A stretch of DNA of 64,000 bases from Paralvinella palmiformis (lineage: Eukaryota; Annelida; Polychaeta; Terebellida; Alvinellidae), in assembly GCA_025642065.1 (NCBI GenBank), contig JAODUP010000051.1, positions 572,001 through 636,000 on the forward strand. The letters run 5' to 3'. Positions 10,501-24,300 of this stretch are shown here, piece after piece. The notes under the pieces are model-generated. The model saw only the letters and a program-made list of their open reading frames with translations. It did not search any database and was not told where the DNA came from. Every line of letters starts with the position of its first letter. Position 1 is the stretch's first letter. The translations under genes and the position numbers were made by a program.

Positions 10501-12250
10501 GCGAAAATTACATAGCCAAATCGAAGCTTCCCGAATTGAAACATCCCGCCACACAAAAAAAGAATGGCAGTGAATGTATTTTAATATGTCAAAATACAGC
10601 GGAGTTCTGCAGTACTATGTGTGTGTGTGTGTGTGCGCGCACTTGCATGTGCGGATAGAAAAACCCGGTCGGATATTGCATAAATTTATCAGATTTTACT
10701 TACAAGTAAGTGTCTTCTTCTCATCAAAGGATAACAAAAACGGATGATGAAATGTAAATATATATATACATATATAGATAGATCCATGTGTTAAAAATTC
10801 GACTTGATGTTCTAATGTTTAAAGGACACTGCTCTATCTAATCTTTGATTGCTGCAAAAACCGACTCTGTTTTTGGGGTGTACCATATTTAACGTTGCTG
10901 ACTATTTCAGACATAATTATAATAACTATTGTGTTAAAAATATTTTCAAGGCGGTAGCTTGGGAACTTGGTGTCCGAAATTCATGTTTGTTCATGCACTT
11001 CCTATAATTGTGTCACGAAAACAACTTTTGGTTGCTGTTCATGTTCTACTTTTAGCATGCTGGTTTCATTGTAAGTGTTTGTTATGTATGACAAGAAAAA
11101 CACACAAGTGCTTATTTGACAGAAGATGACGCCAAAATTCATGCCCGCGTGTCATATCACTGGTTTATTTTAAATAAAAAGGATTTTCAAATAGTCACCA
11201 TTATAAAAAAAAAGGGATTATAGCACGAAAAATGCCCAATATAGCTGGAAGAAAATAGCAGCACGGAATGTGAGCATGAAGATAGGAGATAATCTATTAA
11301 CAACTAAGGAGCATAGCTCAACAGAATCCGAACTTCATGACCAAGATAAAAAACAGCAACATTTTTGAGTGATTCAAAAAGATCATCATCTTTCGGGTAG
11401 AAAATACAAAACTTGGGACCTTTTACGACAATGTTTTGTGATTTATGGGAAAGAATTTTATGAATGTAGTTAGTTACCAAGTGTCTACATCAGATATAAA
11501 AAATTGAAATGATGTCTAAAAACATTTTAAGATAATATCTTTCATTGTATTTTTGCTACACATTGATAATTTTTAAGACGAGTCTTCTCTTCGTGTCAGT
11601 AAGACAACTAGATACACGTTTGAAGTAGTGGTAGCCGTGGCGATCATGTTTGTGGCATTTATATTTATAAAACCACAAACAAAAGTATTTTTTATTTGTT
11701 TTTCTAAACACATTTAAATATATTTTGGGGTCACAGGGAACCATATCCAGTTTATTTCAAATCTGTTCCGAAATTTTGCCATCTCAATAAAATACAAATA
11801 TTGTTTACTGCACATTTTCGTTTGGTACAATATCTTAATGTTTCATTATCATAATGTTTTGCAGACGAAATTGAATACTTACGATTAAAATGATGTACCT
11901 ATTAATTGTGTTATTCTCGACATATTTGTTGACAAAATACATATATCCAAAAGGAAAGAAGTGTCACAACAAAATTTTGCTGTTGGCTGTATGTGTGCAT
12001 GAAATGAGTGGAAATAATATATATATATATATATTATGCGTGTATATATGGCATTGTGACTTATCTCTCGGTCATGTTTAGTAATTATCTGTCAGTGATA
12101 ATATTTGTAAGTAAGCTTTCTTCCACTAGTAACGAGTTGTGATGGAGAAAGAGCCAAATTCACATTTGCTGTTTGCTTTGTGTTTACCCAACATATCTTT
12201 CAAGTAACTTTCACCATTTCATTTTTATTATTGTACTGTATGAATTATAT
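10501..12250. other. Intergenic sequence, nothing recognised
   Basis: Only a short (GT)n run at 10617-10637 and a TA run near 12016-12032. Short open frames here have no protein-like composition. Confidence 0.5.
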
Positions 12251-13652
12251 AATATGATACACTTTATTTGTCAGTCTACAAAGACATGTGTACAATAATG
12301 TGATAAATCCAGATAATTTTGTGCTATTATCAAATCTATACAGAGGCATGCGTTACAGACACCTGGTGAGCATTACTAGCCAATAGCCACCAGGGGCACC
12401 AAACACTTGTGGTATGCAAAATTTAATAAAGCGAGAGCCTCGTTTGAATATCATACAATGGAGAAGTAAATACGATGGTAGGAAGATAACATAAACAGCC
12501 AATATTTTCTTGAAAGAGGAAAGGCGTGGGAGGAGCAGGCACTGCGACATAACACTGTGAAGGCTACCATGCCAGTTGTACAAACCAATGCGAGCCATCC
12601 ATCGCATCATTGACATTGTGAAGTTGTCCCCGAATACGACAGTGAAGGAACAGGCTTTCAAACACATGTATTTTTGCCTAACACACATCAAGCACATGTT
12701 AATAATATAAGCAACACCAAACTAACACACATAGAGAGGCAACTTAACAAAATGATTAAATGGCTAGATTTGATTCCATTGTTTGTTTTCTTTCTTAAGC
12801 TTTTCTCCTCCAGACAATGCGATGGTGTTTAGCGCGTTAAATGTGACCCACAACGGGGACACAGTCAGAACTAAAAGCCACTTTGATCCGCAGCCAACAA
12901 GAGGCGTCGACCCAAAGAAAAGCTGCTAAATAAATATGAGTATTGTAAATGGAAAGTGATTTAAAGCCCATACCGAACACAGTGTAACAGGTTTACTGCA
13001 TAAAACGAAGTTAAAGGCACCCGACACAGATAATATAAGTGGCCCACCTCGAAACAATAACAGTAACATGAATGGCGTGCACACACACACACACAAACAC
13101 ACACACATTCATAATAATGGTTTGCTTAGCAAATTTATGTACAGTGCCTTTTTGATTCTTTCTAGCAGCGTGTGAAATGCTTATACCATCTGATGAGAGT
13201 AAATAAATGGATGAAGATGCTATTAGATGACACATTTTAGTTTCAACCACTGATTACTAGAGAAATCAACAGTTAGGTTAAATAGGACAAATTATTCGCG
13301 TACGCAACATGGTGGGCATAGGCAGAGAAATGCGCACGCACCTGCATGTAAACGCGCACATAAATGGAGAGGCTAATGCATGCAAACACCACATACAGAG
13401 GGATTGCTAAATGACAATCGTTTTCAGAATGGCATGCCCACGCGTTGACGGCGACACCACTTCGTCGGGGGCCTGATCAGCTCTAGTCATGTTTCTCCGG
13501 TGACCAGAATACATGAATAAATCTGACAGTATAAAGCACCATGAGAAAAAAACAGAAACAAAGTATCCAATTGCCTATGTGAGACCTTCATGTTTATCAT
13601 CATGTCACATGACCAGACTCATCCTCATCTCTACTTGGGACCGACCGACCAT
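12251..13652 (-). other. Probable 3' UTR of the RhoGEF gene
   Basis: Sequence after the RhoGEF stop codon in its direction of transcription. The first clear AATAAA on the minus strand that I noticed is at about 12263-12268, which would give a 1.4-kb UTR. An ATTAAA at about 12426 is an alternative. The extent is inferred, not shown. Confidence 0.35.
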
Positions 13653-14567
13653 TCAAGGTTTTGATTCGTTCTCGGCGTCTGACTCGGGATCGTTGCCGCT
13701 GGTCTTCTCATCGGCCTGTGTCTCCTTTTCTTCCTCGAGGGCAGGTTTGGATTCTGGATCATCAGCTTGATCTGGGATCGTTCCCGATGATTCGACTGAA
13801 ATGCTGGATTGCTCCGCTTCAGGCGTGGAGTCTGTTACTGTTGGTTCGCAGTCTGTCTCCTGGCCATTGGGTCCAGATTCTGGAGTGTCTTCTGTTGTGG
13901 GGCCATCCTCAGGCGAAGCATCAACACTATCTGTATTGATCACATCCTCAGCATCCACAAAATCATCCTCGCCATCATCCTCATCTGAATTCCTGTCTTC
14001 CGATGGCTGTGGCAAATCTGCTTCCCTTATTGGCACTTCCTTCTTGTCATCGCAGATCTCTTCAACGTCGGTTTCTTCCCGTATTTCCAGTATCACCTCT
14101 GTAGTGTCATCCTTCCCTTTCTCCGATTCGGCAACCATTTCTCCAGTTGTCTCAGAGAGAGCTACAGATTCTGATGGAGCATCATCAAACGTGCTGCCAT
14201 CGAGGATGTAGCTTAGTGTCCAAGCTGCTGCCGATTTTGGTTCACTGAGTGAAGAGTCGTCATCTTGGGTGGCTGAAGCTTTTGTACCGGATGAGCTATC
14301 TACCACTGAGGTGATCGCTTGAGATGACGAAACACTACTGACTAGGCTTGGTGACTCGACGACGATGTCCTGCTCCTCAGATGCTTCCCCGGCTTCGGAT
14401 GTCGATGATGTGACGCTGATGTAGCTGTTTGGTCGACTCGTTGGAGAAACACTGTCGCTGATTGACTGTAAATTCTGACTGCTCCGGAATGAAGTAATCT
14501 GTTCTTTAGCCAATTTTAATTCACGCTGTAGACGTTCCTGTTCTTTTTCTCGAGCAGCAATTGCATC
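13653..14567 (-). CDS. ARHGEF11/12: RhoGEF exon 32: coiled coil, acidic tail and stop
   Basis: 304 codons plus TGA. Starts DAIAAREKEQERLQRELKLA, a clear heptad helix, then a long acidic Ser/Thr/Glu tail (DEDDGEDDFVDAEDVINTD, EEEKETQADEKTSGN) ending DPESDAENESKP. The tail is probably disordered. Open frames on the other strand here are shadows of this biased composition. Confidence 0.92.
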   Translation of the reverse strand, partial: DAIAAREKEQERLQRELKLAKEQITSFRSSQNLQSISDSVSPTSRPNSYISVTSSTSEAGEASEEQDIVVESPSLVSSVSSSQAITSVVDSSSGTKASATQDDDSSLSEPKSAAAWTLSYILDGSTFDDAPSESVALSETTGEMVAESEKGKDDTTEVILEIREETDVEEICDDKKEVPIREADLPQPSEDRNSDEDDGEDDFVDAEDVINTDSVDASPEDGPTTEDTPESGPNGQETDCEPTVTDSTPEAEQSSISVESSGTIPDQADDPESKPALEEEKETQADEKTSGNDPESDAENESKP

Positions 14568-15589
14568 CTGTTATTAAGAAATTAACAAGAACATCACATT
14601 CAAATACAATCAACTGTGTTGTTGATATTACAAGTATTGTTAAATACCATCTCTCACATAATATAAATATAGAATCTTAACACTCACCATCAAATGATGT
14701 AGTTGTGCAATTAATTTGCTTGTAATGGCTAAAAGCTCTCCACTAGGTACGGTGACACAGAAATCCTTTGATGTACTTTTCGGTTTTCCACCGACTGTCA
14801 ACACACTCTTATGTAATGAACTATCAGCATCTTTATCATCACTGACATAACCACAAACATTACTGTCATTGTTGTCCTTGACATTGACTTTAGGAGGTCC
14901 TGCCTCCCCACACTGAGGCTCAGCCTCATTTGCAGTCAACGTCCTCGACCCTTCCCCATTGCCACCACTGTGATCCAGTTCAGTTTTTTTCACATCGGCA
15001 CCAGAGGACCGTGACTTGGCATCATGATCACTGGTGTGAGGTGATGGTACTAGGTCTGTGGCATCGCCACCTGGTGTATGTGGACTAAGGCTTCTGTTAA
15101 CAAGGCAAGTTAGCTGCTCCGTCTGGTGGAAGGAGGCCAATAGAATTTCTCGTGGCTCCTTGGCTCCTTCAACTTCTGCAGCCATCTACGTAGGGAACAA
15201 ATTCGTTCAAAAATAATACCAAACAATCAGAATCGGCATCAACATCAGAAAACAGCTCTCTTACTCACAACAATTAACTACCAATCAGCCCTGACAATGC
15301 CATGACTCCTATAAGGTTCCACGTAAATAATTATTACTATAAAACTATAACAGAGTGCAATAATTATGAAGCAAACACACATTAGACACAATCACAATTA
15401 ATATTTTAGTCAATTGATTACTAAGGCATAAACATTATTCTCACTAGAAATGAAGTACGTAATATTTGAGAACAAGACATTTTACCATAAAAAAAGAACC
15501 CTGGCACCATAATTTGTTTTTAGTTGTATCCAAACTGCCAGCACATGTTACTCGTTTAATGCTGACAAATGTTTATTGACAGCATATCA

Positions 15590-15652
<63 letters not shown>

Positions 15653-18600
15653 CACCTTTTAACAACAGACAGTAATTAAGGGTGCTTTCTCACCACAAAC
15701 GTTTAATTAGGTTACTCACATCTGCTATGGTAATGAAATCCTCTGCTGGGATGCTGTATATCTCGGCTAGGATTGACCTCTTCTCTTGTAGAGCCGACGT
15801 GATGATTCCATCCTTCTCTTTTAACCTCTCTGTAACACAATGAAATGACATAAAAATAGCATTATGAACACAAAATCCAGAACAAAAACACACTCAAAAA
15901 GCATTCATCAACAACAAATCTGTGCGAATAAAGTCTGAGGAAAAGCCAACATACCAAATAATATATTGGGCTGTATGTATGCGGGTTTGTTCGTTTGTTT
16001 ATTTATTCCCTTATGTTGGTCATACCTGGGACATTGACTGAGGGGTGACCAGAAGGGAAATATTCCACTAACAATGGTATGAGTTAGATTCAAACCCACA
16101 GCTTGGGAGATTTGAACTGCAATGCTCTAACCATTCTGCTATCACCAGATTACCCAAACCAACAAACAGTAACAAAATCTTTGGTTCAACCATTCATAGG
16201 CTATAAGTCACGGTACCCATATGATGTGTGTGTGTGTGTGTGTGTGTGTGTGAAGAAGACGGGATCAAAACTGATCTACCAGCTAGCTATATTATTGATT
16301 TCTTTGTGATGATGGCTGATACAAATGGAGATTGATGGATTTCGCCCAAAGGAGCCAATAACCAAGAAAAGAAATAAACGTAAAAATAACATCAGATAAA
16401 TTCTAACTCCAGCCTCACAACGTTTATCATATACTGACCGTGCGGTGACTGAACGGGAGGTGCCGTGTTGACTACAACGGATTTTGCGATGACATCGCTT
16501 GGATGGGCTAGTGGCGGCTCGACCACGCTGTGCACCTCGACGTGATCGAGTTTCTCCAGACTATCCAGACTCTGACTCTTCGAAGGCTTCGGGAACAAAC
16601 CGGATCTAAGTGGTGCACAAAATAGTACAAGTTAAGTATCACAGACAGTTGGATATTCTGCACAAAGATATCCATTCATATACATTTAATTAACAAATTA
16701 CCTGCTTGTTCAATGGAATTAACTGCCATAAAAAACACGCATGTTAAACAAATGAGAATAACAGACGAACTTTCTGGATCACCAACTGCCTTCAAAAAAC
16801 AACAACCACGTGACAAATAAAAAAGTGGCATACTCAGATTTGCTGTCCTGTTTGGTTTGGTCAACAGAAGTGTCATTATCCATGTGACTTGAAATCTCCG
16901 GTACCACCATACTGGCAGGACGAGGTGGCAGACTTGATATTGCATCGTTTGATTTTGGCTTCTTCTGCCGGCTGTCCGACGAGCCTTCTGACAGATATTT
17001 GAACCATCTGTGGACCAAACATGATTGACTAATATATTAATATATATATATATAAAACTGACAATATCTAAGATCAGTGTAGAACAACGAATCAAGTTCA
17101 CATTAAGAATTACACAAGAACTTCAGTAACACATTATAATAGTTTGTTATAACACGGTAAAGTTTCTGTGGCATAAATGTATAAAAAACTTAAATAACAC
17201 CGGTAACTCTATTAATGCTAATAGTGATGATGATGATGATGATTATGATGATGATTATTATAAACAATTATGACACCGTGAAAAATGATGCTGCATCAGC
17301 TTAGCATGATACACACAGTAGGATGCTCTAATACTTCGGCCAGACCTCAGTCGACCAGCATCAAGGTGCACTGACAACAAAATGTCACGTCTCGCATCCA
17401 TCCTACCTGGACAACATGCTCGTCCGGCGCTTGTCACCACTGGGCTTACGACTTTTTTCAACTGTTGTACCATGACGCCGCAATTTCACTTGCACCTTGG
17501 CCTCCTTTTCTCGCTTTTCTGGCACAGCAGAGGCCATTGTCACTGTTGCAAATTATCCAATTGCCGTTAAGGGTGGAATAAATCCAGATCTCCACAGTAG
17601 GGAGAGATCAGCTATTAAACACAATCCTGTAGACAGATTCTGTCCTTTTCCCCTCAAGCTGTTATGTCAGCATCCAATGATGCTGTCATGTTTTTACCAA
17701 CACAACATTTGTGCGCTATTAGAAATGTGGCAACAGTTTGCTGAAATCGATACGAGATGTGTCCAGTGACAAATTGGCATCTTAGCTGAATCACACTCAT
17801 AACAACATAGATGCTCATCCTCCATAATGATAATCCTATAGTTCCATAAAACATTAAAATGGTTTACTTAAGGTTTCATAAACAAGTTTAATGATCTCCT
17901 GAAGAATGAGTCATAACAACTTTAACCAAATTATCATCATCAACAACAACAACAACAACAACGAATTTTCTCCAATATTATCATAAAACTCTGTTGTTTC
18001 TAGTCTTAAGCTAATTTTGTTTCAGTGTGTTGATTGACCTTAACTCTTTTGGCCAATTCAGTGTCAATCGTATAAATTACCTTGTGATACTAACTGGTTT
18101 ACTTAATATTCTAACGGCACATAAAAACATCCAAAATGTCTAGTGCATCATTTAATAACATGCACTTAATGGCAAACAGTACTGCCATTGATTATTAGTC
18201 TATAAGTAACAAGTTTATGTTGTGTTGAAAAAAAAAAACTTAGGTCAGCACTGGTTTAAGCTCTTCAAACTCAAGTTACTGGTAACACAGTATAGTGGCT
18301 GCGGCTGTGGCTGGCGGCGGGGTGGAAGGTTTACCACAACAAACAATAGCATATTCACTACAGTGAACCAGATATCAGGGTGTGTCAATGAACAATGCAG
18401 CAAGTGCACAGTGGAAGTGGTCACTGGCAATGTTTCTGCATAAATAATCCTAATGTACAAGATTATCCCAAATAGGATGTTGTCGTTTTAGAACACTGAG
18501 GCTCCATATGGGGAAGGACCAAACAGAACTATGGCATTTATTGATAACCTTAATAATCATGGCGTATTAATGTCATAACCCTCCCCCCATATTCCTGCGC

Positions 18601-21321
18601 GCATTATATCCAAATTGGTTTTATTTTTTCATGGTCACGACCTAAATTAGAAGATTATTGTCAAACTGAATCATTCTACTTCACCTTCGTCTGGTTGAGT
18701 GTTTGGCAGATTTCTATTAACACACAAACACACACACTAAAATACCGTTTGATAGGTATCCTACACTAGATTAATATTTATGAAGAACATGTCAATAAAC
18801 TCACAATTTTCTTACGCTATATAATCATTACATTTTTTTTATTATTTATGAAAACTCCAAACCAATCAGTATGCCCAGAACTGATCTTTAACAGTCAGCT
18901 TCACATGCCATCACACATGTGATGTGTGCATATACAAGCACATTATATGATTATAAACTGCTGTACACATGATATGAATAGAGTAACCTCCCAAATCACA
19001 TGTTATTAAAACCTTCCTATCTTAGCCGATATACGATTTCTTAACTATCTTACTTCATACAAGATAATCACGCACTCATCCCTCCATCTGTCATTATAAT
19101 GTCTATAATTAAGGCTACAGTTCAGTACCGATCTCGCAGGCTAAATACAATTTTTTCACAACAAAACACAAGTCACCGTGTGTATCATCGCACGCCAAAC
19201 AAAAATTCTTTAAAACCTCCTACAACAATTTGACACCACTAAAAAGACAACGAAACACGCGACAAACACTAACAATCTCACACAGCCTCATGACGCAACG
19301 CCACTGAGAAGAAACAGCGAGCTTTAACAAAGTTTTAGCTGAAAGTGGCAGTATGCTGAACCTTTTTTATGGGTGGGTGTTCCGTTTTGTGAATTCCTAA
19401 TGCGGATCTCTGATGTTATCACACTCACCCACACACACACACAGCTGTCACCGCGGTCCGCTATATAAAAAACCCGAGATACCTTGACGTGCGCATACCT
19501 GAACACAGAAGTCAGACACGCGGTGACACAAACCAGCCTTATTATCATACTTGCCGCATAGAGTCAAATCGGCAGCCATTATTATGCGTCCAATAACTGA
19601 ACGGTGTCTAATGTCTCGCCGGCGACATAAAAGACCATAAAGTAGTTCTAAAGTAGTCGGTTTTCGCTTGTGGGCATTCTCATTCACCGACATCAAAAAC
19701 GTTTACTTAGCCGTAACCGTATGCCAAATTATTCCTAACTGATGTTTATCTATCCAGCCAGCCAGCAGCAGCAGCAGCAGCAACGTGAGTCATTCATCGC
19801 CCGATACAGAACGCGCCAAAAACGTGCTGAATAAACAACCTCAAGTTAAACCGAATGTGAATACAACCTACAACATCCGCGCTGGCTGTGTACAATAAAC
19901 AACAACAACAACAACGACGACGACGAGAAACCTGAAAAACATCTGTGTGTAACAGGAACACCACCATTAAGGATGTAGATGTTAATCGTGAAATGTACAA
20001 TAAGTCATTAAACAAACACACACACACGCACAGAGAGAATGGCCAAACACACTACTAAGCCTAAGGCCAGTAAAATGTTGAATGACCTGAGCTAATCAAG
20101 TTCAGGTAGCTGGTATGTCAGCCATCTAAAACTGGTCATATGCGACTTTAATATGTCAGAGATTGGTCGTGGACAGGTTTATACCGTGTCCAATCTCTGG
20201 CTATCAATCACGCGTATCAAAATCTGTTACCGAAGGAAAGTCGGATAGACAGTCCGCGAAACGTCAAGATGAGTCGAGGTCGTATTCTGTCAGTCTAAGG
20301 TCAACTTCAAATCTGATCGAGTATGCCGTCATACTTCGTCGAACAAACGACAGCATATCATCGTACCCTCAAATCACGATACCTTAAGGTTGTCGTCCAG
20401 TTATACTATTACCCGCTTGACACGAATAGTGTGTTTACATCCTGAAATCGAACCGGTCATGTTCCACCAGCAACGGAAACTTAATCCTCATACACACAGC
20501 GCGTGTCTCCGTGTATTATGGACGTGTACATGTGTGACAGACTGTGCGTACCTCCACCCGACGTCGGGCACTGACTGACAAACGGACCAACTCGGCCCAC
20601 GTTTATATACCAGAGTGTGGGATCGGCATTGATGCATGTCATGGCCTCGTTCTAACCAGCCAGCGGTTCAGTTCAGTTAGCGGGTGTTCTTTCACTTCTG
20701 TGGGTCACAGCCCCCGAATGATGGTGGGCTTAATAATAAACTTGTTGTGCGGACTGTATCAGCTTTATCAAACATTCCACAATCGGTTATGGTATGACAT
20801 CTGTCCGAGGCACCAGCTCATTTCGGTGATGTTATTTCACGTACTGATGATGATGTAATGGTGATGTGGTGATGTGTTCCACATATTTTCTGACTATCAG
20901 TACAACAAACAAGACCAGACATTCACGGATGCAGACCATGTAATGGCAACTTAACACAGGAGGAAGTAGCATGGCTTGCCAGACACCGAATTACTGCCAA
21001 ACTAAAAGTTAACCTTAAATGAACACACACACACACACACACACACAAATCAATTATCGTGGAACATGGGGGAGTATTTTGATTAGGGTCATATGAGGGT
21101 AGCCGTGTAAACGCAAATGGCGTTGTCCATTTAAAACACTCACACACACACACACACACTGAACACATTAGCCGGAAAACTTTAAAATTACAATGATATC
21201 TGATCTAATTGCTAAACATTCTATAACCGCCCCCCCCCCGAGTGTGGTATTTAGTATAACCATTACTAACGCAGTACTGTTTAGAATAACACACTTATCT
21301 CTGTCAGGATCAGTAACCGTT

Positions 21322-21364
<43 letters not shown>

Positions 21365-24300
21365 GTGCCTGTATTTGCAGGTGCTAATAAACAGCCAGGT
21401 ACAATTTAAGTAAAATATAATATGAGAAAAACTTATTTAAAAAAAACCTCATTCATTTACAAAGTTAAAGTAAACATGCATATTTCAAGATAGGCTACCA
21501 TTGAAAGAAGTAATAATACTAGAGGATAAACTGGTAATAATTTACTCTGAACATCTATGACATTCCTAGCACCAATAGTGATATACGAAGTTAAGTATAT
21601 TTGCAACACAGATGAAACAGTTGTACCAACAATATACACACCTGTACAAAAGTAACTATCTTGTACTCTGTCTCTTTCCAAAAATAATTGTTTATTTTTA
21701 GTCAAATGTTTTCGTCCGAATTTACTCATCAGCATTAAATATTATATATATTTAAATGATTAGTCCGGATCACCTTAAAGTTGTTTTACATTAGAACTAT
21801 TTGATTTCCACAAGAAGGTTCTATTCTGCCAGCTAATAATTTATCATTGGGTGGACTGAATAAAAATATGAAAGCCGAAAAGTTTCCAAAAAACATGTCT
21901 TAGAATTGAAGCTCCCTCTCTATTACTCTGTACACGAAGACTACTCTCGTTTGTATATTTGATAAGAAACTGTACACCAGAAATGAACGACGTCTTGTTT
22001 TTCCGTTTTGTAACATAGTGAAGAATTTTCATCAAAATTAAATGTCAAAACACTACTTTTTACTATATTATTAAGGAATACCTCCCCCCCACATATTAAA
22101 CCACTATATGCTGAGGAATATGTATACAAGATAAGCAATAACATGTGTACATTCAACCAATGTACGAGATATACAATACGAATATTAAAATCATTATTAA
22201 AAGTGCTGCATTAAGACAATTTGAACAGATATCACTAGAAGGTGAATGTTTGATGTTTTACCGGCCATTTTTGTCCACAGGGTAGGCTACATGGGCTGAG
22301 TGGTAATGAGGTAAAGTGAAAGATGAAACACCTTTACAGGCTTGTCCACGCCAAGATTTGAACTCAGTTGGTAGAGATCTGTGGCCAACCACACTACCAA
22401 TTAGATTATGGAGGAACCTCACCAGAAGGTGAAGCAGCACATGTTTATTAAAATGCAGTGTTTTATAAAATGTTCATTCAACATTAATTTTCGAACAGAT
22501 TTATTTTAGTCACGTCTGTCAAGGGAGAGAAACAATATATTTCCCACAGGGTTTCAGAAATCGTAATCCCTTTAGCTAAATTTAATGAGAGAAAATAACA
22601 ATTCAGATCCTTTAATGGGGACTAGACCTGGAAAGAAGGCCATTAGAGGGGCTAAAATATACTGGAAGTGTTTGAGATAATTTTTGCAACACCGATTACA
22701 CATAGCAATTTGGTGGTGTGTGACTTTTTACTCAAACCAAGTGATTGTCTAATCAGATTAGCCTAAACTGATTATAGGCATCTTAGATCAGTATATATTG
22801 TGGAAACACAATTAACACTGTATATTAAAACAAAGGAACAAATTTCCATATATATATATATATATATATATATAAATTGTGACTCCAGGGAATGCCATAT
22901 CATAATGACAAAAACTATAGAAGGGGTTACACCATTTTCTAATCCACATTATCAACATTGTCTATGACTATCTTCAAGCCTCCATTTTGACTTATCCCCT
23001 AAACCTACAGTTTACAGTAACCAACAATTATACACTGTCATTTTAAGCCAATTTGAACCACAATACTTTACAATTTACTAAACTATTCGGCTGTCATTTG
23101 GACGTCAATTTTCTAAAAAGGTCCACTTTTCATGTGGTTATGGATAATCCTCTAGTACACACCTACGTGTGTGTGTCGTGTTCTTGGACATCCAGTATTG
23201 TTTTAACACCCATTCTTCAATTCTGCCTAATGGTGTAATTTACACACATCATTATCATTATTATTATTATTACGTAGCTTGCTTCACTGCCTAAACTTAT
23301 CTCAGCCTGAGATATCTTTTATGGCAATTTTGTAATTAAGTATTAATGTAAATAATCAAACAGGATATTGCTATTTTTGTGTGTTTGCTATTCAACATAA
23401 GACCCTAAAACAAGAAGCACTGTCTGCCTATCATCAGTGTTATGGAAAAACGTCATCGGTTTGACCGAGACGTGTGAGGTTACCAGCCGATGATTGTCAC
23501 TATAACGTTGGTCTAAATATACAAGGACCATTCAACAATCATCGAGCCTTATTTTGCCGTATTTTAGCACACACCCGCCTGTACTGAACTGAACGTTCAC
23601 TGTAATTAATTGTACTGAGTCAGTTCATTGTATTTTGTATAGATTTGCAAGGACTGAAGTATATAGAGTGTGCTTTTTTATGTTCTCATATTTATTTTTC
23701 GTCGCTCATGCGCATAATTTGTTTGGGTAATTTGTGTTCGCTTCGGTATCTTCCCTACCTCTACATTTGTCCTGCGTTTCTGCATTTCGTCCCACGTTAA
23801 CAACATTAACATGGGACATAATGTCAGACAGTTTCAAAAGATTATCCCTACCACTGTATCATGATGATATTATCTGTTGCTTTGTGGAGAAAATAATCCC
23901 CGCCCAAAAAATTGGGTGTAGTTCTGAAATTTACCTTTCATTGCTGGCACGATGATTCTCATATTGGAAGTGGATTGAATGGAATGATGACAATAATCAT
24001 AACAGTTATATGATAATAATAATCAATGTGTCATCAGTTGGTAGAGGAACATAAGAATGTGTGACGTCACAACTTATGCCCTTGTAGTATTTAGTAGAGT
24101 CTTTTAAGATACGGAATGCATGAAGGTGGCAATAAGTTGGTTTCAGTCTTACGATATTTACACACGCACACATGGATGCATGCACACAATAACAAACTAT
24201 AATCCATCTAAAGCGAACCCAAATAACAACTTTATCAAAACTTCACGTTCAGCTTGAAGTTACCAGTATACCAAAATTGGCATAAACACGTTCAAATGAT

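Noticed and set aside
13661..14211. Plus-strand open frames opposite exon 32
   Set aside because: They mirror the biased Ser/Glu/Asp codons of the real minus-strand exon.
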